Positions 17,079 through 25,184 of a stretch of DNA of 64,000 nt are shown one piece after another (position 1 is the stretch's first letter; every line of letters begins with the position of its first letter). Location of the stretch: the NCBI GenBank assembly GCA_020444545.1, contig JAHLKT010000001.1:620001-684000 (forward strand). Direction: 5' to 3'. The notes beneath the pieces were generated by a model. It saw nothing but the letters and a program-made list of their open reading frames with translations. It did not search any database and was not told the DNA's origin. The stretch comes from Desulfarculaceae bacterium (GTDB lineage Bacteria > Desulfobacterota > Desulfarculia > Desulfarculales > Desulfarculaceae). Both the position numbers and the translations under genes were made by a program.

Positions 17079-18599
17079 TTATTCCTCGGCCGGAGGCTTT
17101 AACCCCATGGCCATCTCCACCAGGGCGGTGAGGTCGCGGGCCACCAGGTCCGAGTCCACCGCGTTGATGCCCACCTGGAGCCCCTGGTAGCAGAAGGGGC
17201 AGCAGGAGACCAGCTCGCTGGCCCCGGTGCCCTCGGCCTCGCGCACCCGGGCCTGGGCCATCTTGTTCTGGATGTCGGGATAGCCAGCCTTGAGCCCGCC
17301 GCCCGCGCCGCAGCAGCGGGAATACTCCCGGTTGCGCGGCATCTCGTTGAGGGTGAGCCCCGGTATGTGCTCCATGATGAAGCGGGGGTCGTCGTATACC
17401 CGGCTGGCCCGGCCCAGATGGCAGGGGTCGTGATAGGTCACGGTCTGGTTGACCGGGGTATTGAACTTCAGCTCGCCGCTCTCGATGAGCCCGCGCAGGA
17501 ACTGGGCCGAGTGCATCACCTTGAGGTTCAGCTCGCCGACCCGCTCGTAGTCCTCGCGGATGGTCTTGTAGCAGCCCGAGCAGGAGGTGACCAACAGCTC
17601 GGCCCCCAAAGAATTGAACTGGTCGATGTTGTCGCGGGCCACCCGGTCGAACTCGCGGTCGCCCATCCTGAGCATCACGCTGCCGCAGCAGCGCTCCTTG
17701 TTGCCCAGAATGCCGTAGTCGATGCCCAGGGCGTCGAAGATGTTCACCGTGCTAACCGCCACCTGGCGCACGTTGGTGTCGTAGCTGGCGGTGCAGCCCA
17801 GGTACAACAGCACCTTGGCCGGCTTTTTACTGATGTCCTGGGGCACCTCGGCGATGAGCTTTTCTTTTTTGGCCCGGCGGGCCCACTTGGCCCGGGCGGT
17901 GCGCGGCTGCTGCCAGGGGTTGTCGTAGCTCTTTACGCTCTTGACCAGGCCCTGCTGGCTCTCCAGGGGGCCGTAGCCGGCGGCCACGATGGCCGCGCGG
18001 ATCTCCTCCCACAGATTCACCGTGTCCAGCCCTGCCGGGCACACGATCTGGCACTGGCCGCAGGTGGAGCACTCGTAGAGATCGGCCGCGAACTTTTCGA
18101 TCTCTTCGCGGGTCACTTCCTTATAGCCGAACACCTTGCCGATGGCCTTGCGCAGGGGGCCGGGATCGCCGCCGCCGTGGGCGATCTTGGCCAAGAGGCC
18201 GTGCTGCCCCTTGATGATGCGCAAAAACTCCGCCGCCTTGGCCCGGGGCAGGATGTCCTGGCGGCCGTCCTGGTCGTAGACCGGGCACCAGGAGAGGCAC
18301 TCGCCGCAGCGGGTGCAGGCCTCCAGCTGCAACAGGCGCTTGGATTCCAGCAGATGAATGGGGATCAGCGGGGCGCTCTCGGGCTCCGGCTCCGGCTCCG
18401 GGGCGGGCGGGGCCTCGGGGGCCGGGGTTTCCGGCGGGGCGGCGGCCGCGGGCGGCTCCGGCGGCGCAGCCGGCGCTTCCGGCGCGGGCGCGGCGGCCTG
18501 CCCGGCCGGGGCCTCGGGGGCCGGGGCCTCGGTCGCGGGCGCCTCGGGCGCCTGCTGGCTGGTGTTCTCCTCGGGAGGCTTGTTTTCCTGATCAGCCAT
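17079..18599 (-). CDS. HdrD/GlcF-like Fe-S protein with two CCG domains and a Pro/Ala/Glu-rich N-terminus
   Basis: Residues about 1-78 are a low-complexity Pro/Ala/Glu stretch unusual for the family. Then come two ferredoxin-type [4Fe-4S] motifs (CTRCGECLSWCPV and CSTCGQCQIVCPA) and two cysteine-rich CCG domains: YLGCTASYD, ERCCGSVM, SCSGCYKT, and HDPCHLGR, RCCGAGGGLK, CCPFCYQG. CCG domains hold the non-cubane clusters of heterodisulfide reductase HdrB/HdrD; relatives include DsrK, TmcB and GlcF. The 506-aa protein is likely cytoplasmic and attached to the cytochrome b subunits encoded just upstream. It could reduce a disulfide or pass electrons to or from one. Last gene of the seven-gene operon. 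Confidence 0.88.
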   Translation of the reverse strand: MADQENKPPEENTSQQAPEAPATEAPAPEAPAGQAAAPAPEAPAAPPEPPAAAAPPETPAPEAPPAPEPEPEPESAPLIPIHLLESKRLLQLEACTRCGECLSWCPVYDQDGRQDILPRAKAAEFLRIIKGQHGLLAKIAHGGGDPGPLRKAIGKVFGYKEVTREEIEKFAADLYECSTCGQCQIVCPAGLDTVNLWEEIRAAIVAAGYGPLESQQGLVKSVKSYDNPWQQPRTARAKWARRAKKEKLIAEVPQDISKKPAKVLLYLGCTASYDTNVRQVAVSTVNIFDALGIDYGILGNKERCCGSVMLRMGDREFDRVARDNIDQFNSLGAELLVTSCSGCYKTIREDYERVGELNLKVMHSAQFLRGLIESGELKFNTPVNQTVTYHDPCHLGRASRVYDDPRFIMEHIPGLTLNEMPRNREYSRCCGAGGGLKAGYPDIQNKMAQARVREAEGTGASELVSCCPFCYQGLQVGINAVDSDLVARDLTALVEMAMGLKPPAEE

Positions 18600-18627
18600 G
18601 GCTCGACTCTTCCCGACGCCGCCTAAA

Positions 18628-20061
18628 TCATTGCAGGCGGCGGTTGATAATCAGGCTCAGGGGCGCGGTGAACATGTGGCGCATCTTGCCGAAGGGCAGG
18701 TAGGCCACGAACAGGGCGGCCACCAGGCCGTGGGCGTACCACAGCCAGCCGTAGACCGCCGGCCAGTTGACTCCGGTGGCGGCCAAGAGCCGCGCCAGGG
18801 GATAGGCCACGAAGGAGTACACCGCGATGCCGTGCGGGGTCTGGCTCACCACCAGGCGGGCCGCCTCGGCCACAAAGCCCAGCACGATCATAAGGCCCAG
18901 GATGATCAGGGCCAGGTTGTCCTGCCACTCGGCCACCACCTGCTCGCCCTTGAACACCCAGCGCTGCAAGGCGGCCAGGATGACCCCGATGAGGATCAGC
19001 AGGCCCAGCAGGTCATTGACCACGGCCACGAAGCCGAAGTTCTTGTTCATCAGGGCCATGGCCAGGTCGCTGGAGGGCCAGAGCTCGTAGACCACCCAGG
19101 TGAACAGGGCCAGGCCGAAGCGGGCCATGATGGACAGGTAGATCAGACTATGGAAGAACCAGCGGCGCACGCTCTGCTTGAGCACCCGGCGCTGCCAGAG
19201 CACGTCGAACCACAGCACCTTGACGAACTCCCAGCTACGGCGCGAGAAGATCGCCTTGTACAGGCTGTCGCTGCCCCGGGAGAGCTTGTCGTGCAGGCCG
19301 CTCTCCACCCCGGCCACCCGGCCGCGCATGTAGAACAGGCCGCCGCCCACGATGCCCACCAGGAAAACAAGCAAGGCCAGGCCGAACCACCAGGAGCCGA
19401 GAGAGAAGCTGGCCGTGTGGCAGGGGAAGCAGATCAGGCCCTTGGCCGGGAGCACCATGTTGGGCGCGCCCACCTTGTTGCCCGCCACGTGGCAGCGCAC
19501 GCAGTGCTTGTCCTGGGTCAGGTCCGTGGGCCCGTGTTCGGTGAGCGGGATGGGCTTGCCCTCGAGATCCTTATGAGCCAGCTTCACCACGCCGGTTTTT
19601 TTGTCCAGCTTTACGTAGGGGCTCTTGTGGTGGCAGGCCGCGCAGTCCACCGAGAGGTGGGGGCTGTTTATCTCGCCCTCGCCGTGGATGGGGTGGCAGC
19701 TCAGGCACTGCGCCCCGGCCCTACTCTTGTGGGGCGAGGCGGCCACGTCGGTGTGGCACTGCAAGCAGGCCACCCAGCGGTGGCGGCTGGTGGCGAACAG
19801 GTCCATGGTCACCACCAGGGGCACCTTGGTCCCGTCCACCTGGCGGGAGCAGCTCTCCTTGGCGTGGCACTCCAGGCAGAGCTGCTGGTTGGCGATCACA
19901 CCCTCGTTGGAGGCCAGGTTGGGCAGATGGTGGCAGTCCAGGCACTGGCGGGCGCCCTGCCCTTCCGGGGCCGGGTCCATGGCCACCGGGGGCATGGCCA
20001 GGGCTGCGGCGGCCCAGAGCACCAGGGCCGCCAGCACGGCGATGAGGCTGAGCCTTCTCAT
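18628..20061 (-). CDS. Heptahaem cytochrome c fused to NarI-like cytochrome b
   Basis: I start at the ATG at 20059-20061, which overlaps the upstream stop by 4 nt (ATGA); the longer open frame is not used. The 477-aa product has a signal peptide (LSLIAVLAALVLWAAAALA), then seven CXXCH haem-binding motifs between about residues 38 and 235 (CLDCH, CLECH, CLQCH, CLSCH, CAACH, CVRCH, CFPCH). A membrane anchor (WWFGLALLVFLVGIVGG) follows, then four more helices like the NarI/DsrM/TmcC cytochrome b domain, ending WYAHGLVAALFVAYLPFGKM. Seven periplasmic haems and the quinone-reactive b-type domain are thus on one chain, a wire from periplasm to membrane. The HdrD-like gene follows by 28 nt. Confidence 0.9.
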   Translation of the reverse strand: MRRLSLIAVLAALVLWAAAALAMPPVAMDPAPEGQGARQCLDCHHLPNLASNEGVIANQQLCLECHAKESCSRQVDGTKVPLVVTMDLFATSRHRWVACLQCHTDVAASPHKSRAGAQCLSCHPIHGEGEINSPHLSVDCAACHHKSPYVKLDKKTGVVKLAHKDLEGKPIPLTEHGPTDLTQDKHCVRCHVAGNKVGAPNMVLPAKGLICFPCHTASFSLGSWWFGLALLVFLVGIVGGGLFYMRGRVAGVESGLHDKLSRGSDSLYKAIFSRRSWEFVKVLWFDVLWQRRVLKQSVRRWFFHSLIYLSIMARFGLALFTWVVYELWPSSDLAMALMNKNFGFVAVVNDLLGLLILIGVILAALQRWVFKGEQVVAEWQDNLALIILGLMIVLGFVAEAARLVVSQTPHGIAVYSFVAYPLARLLAATGVNWPAVYGWLWYAHGLVAALFVAYLPFGKMRHMFTAPLSLIINRRLQ

Positions 20062-20771
20062 GAGCCCGCCTCCCCGCTGCCGGAGTTCATGCGCTCCCAA
20101 AGGGCGGGATGCTCGTGCCGGATGCGCTCGGCGCTCATGCGGCCGGTGAAGATGCTGGTGTCCGCGGGCCACACCTCGGGCCTCAGATGGGCCAGGATGG
20201 GGTGCACCACGAACTTGATGGCCACCGCGATGATCGCCTCGAACAGGTGCAGCAACAGGGCGATATTGATGAAGTAGCCGGGCAGCCACTGGCTGAACCA
20301 CTCCGGGAACCACAGCACCAGGCCGGTGAGCCCCATGGTGTTCATGCCCAGAAGCACCGCCCAGTAGTCCATCTTCTCCCACCAGGCGAAGCGGTCGAAG
20401 CGAGGCTGGGGGCCGCGCCCCAAGGCCCAGCCCAAGTGGCGGAACACGTCCTTCACGTCCTGGGGGCGGGGGAACATGGTGCCCGGACCGGTGAGGCGGC
20501 CTTTCAGCACCAGCTTGTAGTAGACCAGCCAGATCAGGTGGGCCATCACCGCCGCGTAGGTCATCACCGCCAGGAAGCGGTGGGTCCAGGCCAGGCCCGC
20601 GGCCCCGCCCAAACACCAGGCGATGGCCCGGGCCCACCAGGCCCCGCCGAAGAACAGCGAGAAGCCGGTGATCCCCAGGCCCAGGAAGCCCACCATGACC
20701 AGCACGTGCAACAGGCGGTTGAGCACGCTGAAGCGCTCCACCTGTCCCTTGCCTAAATCGCGTTCCATCAT
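20058..20771 (-). CDS. Cytochrome b561/FdnI-like membrane subunit
   Basis: This 237-aa protein has about four transmembrane helices. It starts at 20771 or 20768 (tandem ATG codons), with GAGGAAG 8 nt upstream. Conserved-type histidines sit in NRLLHVLVMVGF, WTHRFLAVMTYAAVMAH and FINIALLLHLFEAIIAVAI, and the tail KFVVHPILAHLRP with IFTGRMSAE resembles the formate dehydrogenase gamma subunit. It likely carries haem b and exchanges electrons between periplasmic cytochromes and quinone. It lies between the hexahaem and heptahaem cytochrome genes. Confidence 0.88.
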   Translation of the reverse strand: MMERDLGKGQVERFSVLNRLLHVLVMVGFLGLGITGFSLFFGGAWWARAIAWCLGGAAGLAWTHRFLAVMTYAAVMAHLIWLVYYKLVLKGRLTGPGTMFPRPQDVKDVFRHLGWALGRGPQPRFDRFAWWEKMDYWAVLLGMNTMGLTGLVLWFPEWFSQWLPGYFINIALLLHLFEAIIAVAIKFVVHPILAHLRPEVWPADTSIFTGRMSAERIRHEHPALWERMNSGSGEAGS

Positions 20772-20773
20772 GG

Positions 20774-21637
20774 TTAGTGCTTCCTCAGCTTGTTTTGAAT
20801 CTCGCGGAGCAGCCACAGGAAGGTGTGGCCGTAGAAGAAGCCCACCACGCACACCGCCAGCACCCCCAGCACCGCGCTGATGGTGAACAGCAGGTAGAGC
20901 GTCTTGCGCTTGGCCTGGTCGTCCTGGGCCAGGTCCACCAGGGTGGGGTGCACCAAATAGGCCGCGAAGCGGGGGTTGGAGCCGGGATGGCAGCGCCAGC
21001 AGACCCCGGCGGTCACCTCCGCGGTCTTGAGGCTCTTCACGTCATGGGCCCCGTGGCAGTCGGTGCAGAAGGCCGCCTTGTCCCAGCCCAGCTTGTCGCC
21101 CGCCTGCCCGTGGTAGTCGTTCAAATAGGTCGCCGCCTGGGCGGGATGGCAGGAGCCGCAGACCAGGGTTTGCCGCCGGCCCAGCTCCACCCGGTCCAGG
21201 CGCGCCTTGTCGTAGTGCACCTGGTGGCAGTCGCCGCACACCGGCGAGAGATTCTGGGTCTGCTTGGTCTTGGTGCCCTTTTTTAGAGCCTCGGCGTGCT
21301 TGCCCAGGTGGTAGCGGGCAAAGGCGCTCTTGTGGCAGCGGGCGCACTGGGCGTAGTCATAACCCCGAAGGGCCGGGGTCATGAGATAGCTGGGGTCCTG
21401 GGTGTCCGGGTGGGGCGTCTTGCTGCCCGGCCGGAGGGCCAGCTCCTGTTTGGCGTGGCACTCGGCGCACTCCAGCTTGCCGTGGGCCCCGGCCTGATAG
21501 CGGCCCAGGTCCACGTACCACGACGACTCCATGCCCGGCGGGACCGCGGCCCAGGCCGCCGTGGCCAGGGCCAGGGCAGCCAGCAGGGCCAAGATGAGCC
21601 CCGCCGCCCGGCAACGATGTTTGCTCTTTAGGGCCAT
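20774..21637 (-). CDS. Hexahaem cytochrome c with C-terminal membrane anchor
   Basis: The 287-aa product has a signal peptide (AAGLILALLAALALATAAWA), six CXXCH motifs (CAECH, CARCH, CGDCH, CGSCH, CTDCH, CWRCH) and a C-terminal transmembrane segment (LYLLFTISAVLGVLAVCVVGFFYG). It would sit on the periplasmic face of the membrane. The pattern resembles cytochromes of the c554/NapC-type respiratory modules in sulfate reducers, without a clear named match. It is separated by 2 nt from the cytochrome b gene and follows the BPL_N-like gene by 14 nt. Confidence 0.9.
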   Translation of the reverse strand: MALKSKHRCRAAGLILALLAALALATAAWAAVPPGMESSWYVDLGRYQAGAHGKLECAECHAKQELALRPGSKTPHPDTQDPSYLMTPALRGYDYAQCARCHKSAFARYHLGKHAEALKKGTKTKQTQNLSPVCGDCHQVHYDKARLDRVELGRRQTLVCGSCHPAQAATYLNDYHGQAGDKLGWDKAAFCTDCHGAHDVKSLKTAEVTAGVCWRCHPGSNPRFAAYLVHPTLVDLAQDDQAKRKTLYLLFTISAVLGVLAVCVVGFFYGHTFLWLLREIQNKLRKH

Positions 21638-21651
21638 ACGCGCCTCGAACC

Positions 21652-22959
21652 TCAGTGCAGCCGCCGCTTGGCCGGGCCCTCTCCCAGGCCGGCCAGCGCG
21701 GTGGCGAAGTAAATTTTCATGAAGCAGGAAGCCGCCGCCACCAGGGCGGGGAACAGCTCCTCGGCCAGGGCCTGGGTGTCGGCTCCCGCGTCCAGGCCCT
21801 GCTTGAGGGCCCGCGCCTGGGCGGTTATGCCGGGCAATAACCCGGGCAGGGCCGCCAGGTCGTCCGGGGAACCGCGCAGGGCCGGGGCCTTACCCAAGGC
21901 CCGCAGGCGGTTCCACATGGCCTCCAGGAAGACCCTGAGCTTGGCCGGCTCGTATACCTTGCTGCCGATTAGCCAGCGGGCGGGGTGGTCCTCCAGGCCC
22001 AGGGCCACGATGCGGCTGTTGGACAGCTCGCGCTTTACGGCCAGGAGCCAGTCCTTGGCCGCGCGGCCGCTGAGTGCGTCAGCGGGCTCCGGGGCCGCCT
22101 CGGCCCTTTGCTCCGGCAGGTCGGCGTAGATGGCCGAGGCCAGCAGGCGGTTGGCCGCCGGGAAGCCGGGATGCTCGAAATGGGGGCCGAAGAGATAGAG
22201 CGCGCCTTGGCCGTGGGGCGCGCGCAAGACCGCCGCCTTGCCCAGCAGGGACTCGGCCGCGACCTCGGGCGGGGCCAAAAAGCGGGTGCGCTTTTCAAAG
22301 GCGGCATAGGTGGCCAACACCCGCACCTCCTCCGAGGCCGGGATCATGGCCGGTCCGCCGTACAGGGGCGCGGCCAGCTCCACCCCGCCCAGGGGGCCGG
22401 GGGCGCAGGCCAGGCTGATCGCCTCGCGCACCGGGTGGAACACGTAGTCGCACCCGTAGGCGGTCTTGTACTTCTCGGGCAGGACCAGAGGTTGGGGAAG
22501 GTCTCGGCTGAGATTGGCGATGGTGGCTTGAACGAAGTTGAACCAGCAGAGAGGCTCCTTGGAGGAGCGCAGCATGAGATAGGCCCCGGCGCAGGCTCCC
22601 AGATACAGCCCTCCGGCCGCCAGGAAGCCCTCCAGGGCCTTGGCTCCGGGCGGCCCCAGAGCGCGGGCCATGGCAAAGGTGTCGCCTCCGCTCACCGCCA
22701 GCACATCCAGACCGGCCAGCCCTCCGGCCGCGATCTCGCCGTGGTCCAGGAACCTGAGGTCATAAAAACCCAGGCGCTCCAGGGACTCGGCGAACCACAG
22801 CCAGGAGTGGGAGCTGCCCGCCCCGGTGTAGACCCCCAGGCGGGGGTAGCGCGGGGTGCGCTCCCGCCCCGCCCCGGCCAGGGCCGGCGGCGGCGGGGGG
22901 GCGCCTCCCCGGGCCAGACCCCGGTTGAAGGCGCTCACGTCCGAGAGTGGGTTGCGCAT
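21652..22959 (-). CDS. BPL_N-type glutamine-amidotransferase-like protein
   Basis: The 435-aa product has no signal peptide. Residues about 35-270 resemble the class I amidotransferase-like N-terminal domain of biotin protein ligases: LGVYTGAGSSHSWLWF, LDVLAVSGGDTFAMARAL, and a nucleophile elbow GGLYLGACAGAYL with a candidate Cys in GACAG. Residues 285-435 are alpha-helical with no recognised domain. Such proteins are widespread but poorly characterised; some may act as peptidases or in stress. Being placed inside a redox operon, between an AOR-like and a cytochrome gene, is unusual. The gaps are 9 nt upstream and 14 nt downstream. Confidence 0.7.
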   Translation of the reverse strand: MRNPLSDVSAFNRGLARGGAPPPPPALAGAGRERTPRYPRLGVYTGAGSSHSWLWFAESLERLGFYDLRFLDHGEIAAGGLAGLDVLAVSGGDTFAMARALGPPGAKALEGFLAAGGLYLGACAGAYLMLRSSKEPLCWFNFVQATIANLSRDLPQPLVLPEKYKTAYGCDYVFHPVREAISLACAPGPLGGVELAAPLYGGPAMIPASEEVRVLATYAAFEKRTRFLAPPEVAAESLLGKAAVLRAPHGQGALYLFGPHFEHPGFPAANRLLASAIYADLPEQRAEAAPEPADALSGRAAKDWLLAVKRELSNSRIVALGLEDHPARWLIGSKVYEPAKLRVFLEAMWNRLRALGKAPALRGSPDDLAALPGLLPGITAQARALKQGLDAGADTQALAEELFPALVAAASCFMKIYFATALAGLGEGPAKRRLH

Positions 22960-22968
22960 CAGCTACCC

Positions 22969-24264
22969 CTAGCCGCAAACCTCCGCTATCACCGCCTCCA
23001 GGCTGTCCAGGCCGAACTCCAGCTCGGTGCCGATGCCCGCCAGCTCCAGGAGCTTGTCTTCGCTCAGCTCCGGGGACAACAGCGCGAACAGGGGGTCCAG
23101 GCCGAAGAGGTAGGCCACGGCCTGGCGGCGGGTCCAGTAGGCGTCGTCGCCCGCCTGGTCCACCCCGAATATGGCCGTCTTGGGCACCGAGGGGCTGAAA
23201 GGCCCGGCCAGACCGGCCACCGGGCCGCTCAGGCCCGCCAGCGCGCCGCTGATCGCCGCCGCGTCGGTCTTGCCGGTGTCTTGGCAAACCTTGGCCACCA
23301 GGCCAGGGTCCAGGCCCAGCTTGCAGCACTGCTGGATGATCGCCCCGGCCTCGGCCAGGGACAGGCCCATCTGCTGGAACAGAGCCGCCGCGCCCAGGTC
23401 GCTGAGCAGCACGCCCATCTCCGCCTCGGCGGGCTCGGGCAGATCGGCGGGGTCGCCTTGCAGGAACAGGAAGCTGTTGGCCGCGAAGGGGGTGTTGAAG
23501 TTGGCCCGGTGGCGGTGCACCAGGGGAGCCAGCCAGTCGGCCAGGGCGTCATTGCCCATGCCCTTGGCCAGGTCCACCAGGCCCTTTTTGCCGGCCCAGG
23601 CCCCGCCCTTGACCGCGGCCTGCAAGGCCACGCACTCGTCCACAAAGGCCTCGTCGTCGGCGATCTCCAACAGGCCCAGGCCCCGGATGGCCACCGCGCG
23701 CAGGTTCTTGGCGGCCAGGGCCTTGCCAAGGCCGAAGCAGTCGCCCGCGGGCCAGTAGTTGATCATCAGGGCGGAGAGCTCCGTGGCCGCCGCGCCGGTG
23801 CCCAGCACCTGGATCAGGTCGTCGCCCTTTTCGGCGCGCACCTTGTCCACCGCGGCCCACACGTCCAGGCCCGCCAGGGCTCCGGCGTCCTCCACGTCCA
23901 GGATGCCGTCGTGCACCCAGAGCATGCTGGGGGCGGCGGCCGCGTTTTTTATCACGATGTAGTCGAAGCCCGAGTACTTGAGCTCCATGCCCAAATACTG
24001 GGTCAGCGGCGCGTGCACCACCGTGCCGGTGAGGGGGCTCTTGGCGGTGAACACCCCCAGGCCCGAGCCGGGCACCAGGCTGCCGGTGAACAGGCCCGCG
24101 CCCAACACGATGGGATCGCCGTCCAGGTGCTGGTTGTACAGGGCCAGGTTGACACCCGCCCCGCCTATCTTCTCCTGGCACAGCTCGTCGGAGAACTCTT
24201 CGATCTCCACCTCGCCGCTGGCCAGGTCAACGATGGCTATTTGGTCAGAGGCCAAAAACTCCAT
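22969..24264 (-). CDS. Truncated, cluster-less aldehyde:ferredoxin oxidoreductase-like protein
   Basis: Residues about 8-210 align by eye with domain 1 of AOR, the tungstopterin-binding part: IVDLASGEVEIEEF, IGGAGVNLAL, LTGTVVHAP, KYSGFDYIVIKN, ELSALMINYW and AAKNLRAVAI. Beyond this it is short: 431 aa against roughly 600 for typical AORs. The usual CxxCxxxC cluster motif is missing; its place is HRHRANFNTPFAA. QQCCKLGLDP corresponds to the later cysteine-containing helix region. It may still bind a pterin cofactor or may be non-catalytic. It lies 46 nt after a ferredoxin gene and in front of the cytochrome genes. Confidence 0.75.
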   Translation of the reverse strand: MEFLASDQIAIVDLASGEVEIEEFSDELCQEKIGGAGVNLALYNQHLDGDPIVLGAGLFTGSLVPGSGLGVFTAKSPLTGTVVHAPLTQYLGMELKYSGFDYIVIKNAAAAPSMLWVHDGILDVEDAGALAGLDVWAAVDKVRAEKGDDLIQVLGTGAAATELSALMINYWPAGDCFGLGKALAAKNLRAVAIRGLGLLEIADDEAFVDECVALQAAVKGGAWAGKKGLVDLAKGMGNDALADWLAPLVHRHRANFNTPFAANSFLFLQGDPADLPEPAEAEMGVLLSDLGAAALFQQMGLSLAEAGAIIQQCCKLGLDPGLVAKVCQDTGKTDAAAISGALAGLSGPVAGLAGPFSPSVPKTAIFGVDQAGDDAYWTRRQAVAYLFGLDPLFALLSPELSEDKLLELAGIGTELEFGLDSLEAVIAEVCG

Positions 24265-24310
24265 GACTGGTCACCTCTATATAAGAAGGTAGGTAAATCT
24301 CGCTCCGGCC

Positions 24311-24664
24311 TCAGTCCAGGTAGATGGCGTCCACCGGACATATCTGCTTGCACAGGGGGCCGTCGTCGCGGTCCTCGCAGAGGTCGCAGGCCTCGCGCAG
24401 GAGCATGGGCTTGGCCGAGGCGTCGCCGCCTCCTCCGCCCTCTTCCACCGCGCCGATGCGCTTCACTTCCAGGCCCTCGGGCCGCGCGATTACCAGATCC
24501 TCCTCTTCCTTGAGGATGACTCCGAAGTAGTCCTTCTTATCACGGGTGCGGTAAACAACGATGCAGGAGGACAACAGAGCGAAGGCGTCGTCGCGGTGAT
24601 ATCCGCAGGCCAGCTCGCACGCCATGCAGGCCGTGCACTTGAGCGGATCAATCTTGACTCCCAT
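24311..24664 (-). CDS. Dicluster ferredoxin-like protein
   Basis: The 117-aa protein has an N-terminal CTACMACELACGYHRDD and a C-terminal CDLCEDRDDGPLCKQICPV with VDAIYLD, a split arrangement seen in ferredoxin-like partners of AORs and in electron-transfer Fe-S subunits. A glycine-rich loop (EEGGGGGDA) separates the halves. It would bind up to two [4Fe-4S] clusters and serve as the electron partner of the AOR-like protein. First gene of the seven-gene minus-strand operon. Confidence 0.85.
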   Translation of the reverse strand: MGVKIDPLKCTACMACELACGYHRDDAFALLSSCIVVYRTRDKKDYFGVILKEEEDLVIARPEGLEVKRIGAVEEGGGGGDASAKPMLLREACDLCEDRDDGPLCKQICPVDAIYLD

Positions 24665-25184
24665 CTGTTCAATTCCTCGCTAAGGGTTGGCAGGTGCGCG
24701 GCGCGGCGTCCCGTGAGGGGGCCGCGGCCGTGTCCTGGATCGGATACCCGTCTTAGGGGGTCGTTCGACGCCAGCATCATATCAAGAACCAAGAGGCCCA
24801 AGTCAACCGAAAAAACATAATTAATATAATAGTTCGCATCTATCCCCTTCCGGCCCCCGGCCGGCACCGCTTCGCGGCAGGCGATAATGGCATAACCATC
24901 TAATTAATATTGTCTTTTTTGCTTTTATGAAATATTATGCCTATAAAGGCATTTGAGAACAATTAGCTATTCCACGGCGCGGCAGCCTGCGGCGAGGGGG
25001 CCGGAATATGGCAAAATGCAGCGGATAAGGTATAAAGGTTATAATATTTCGCTTGACAAGCGAGCCCGCGAATTTTTATAAAGTCTAAGACCATCACTCA
25101 TGGCCGTTTAGACCACTCTCAGGCGCGGCGGCGAGGCCGCCAAGGCTCACCAGTCGCGCCCGCCTCCCCAGGCGAAAGGGGCCC
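24665..25184. other. 520-bp divergent regulatory interval
   Basis: No gene is seen. The interval is markedly AT-rich from about 24775 to 25085, in contrast to its neighbours. It must hold the promoters of the minus-strand redox operon and of the plus-strand FadR gene. A small hairpin ATGCC-tataaa-GGCAT lies at 24937-24952. AAGTCTA and TTTAGACC near 25080-25115 flank the FadR start side and may belong to an autoregulatory operator (low support). Confidence 0.55.
25053..25082 (+). promoter_or_regulatory. Strong sigma-70-like promoter of the FadR gene
   Basis: TTGACA (25053-25058), 18-bp spacer, TATAAA (25077-25082). Both hexamers are near consensus and lie about 100 nt before the FadR-type ATG. 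No other plus-strand gene could be its target. Confidence 0.65.

Noticed and set aside
18628-20637. Long version (669 aa) of the heptahaem-cytochrome b gene
   Set aside because: The extension overlaps the cytochrome b gene and lacks a signal sequence; the ATGA-coupled ATG at 20061 starts a proper signal peptide.
22969-24264. Calling this gene a functional tungsten aldehyde oxidoreductase
   Set aside because: The cluster cysteines and a large C-terminal part are missing, so activity cannot be claimed.
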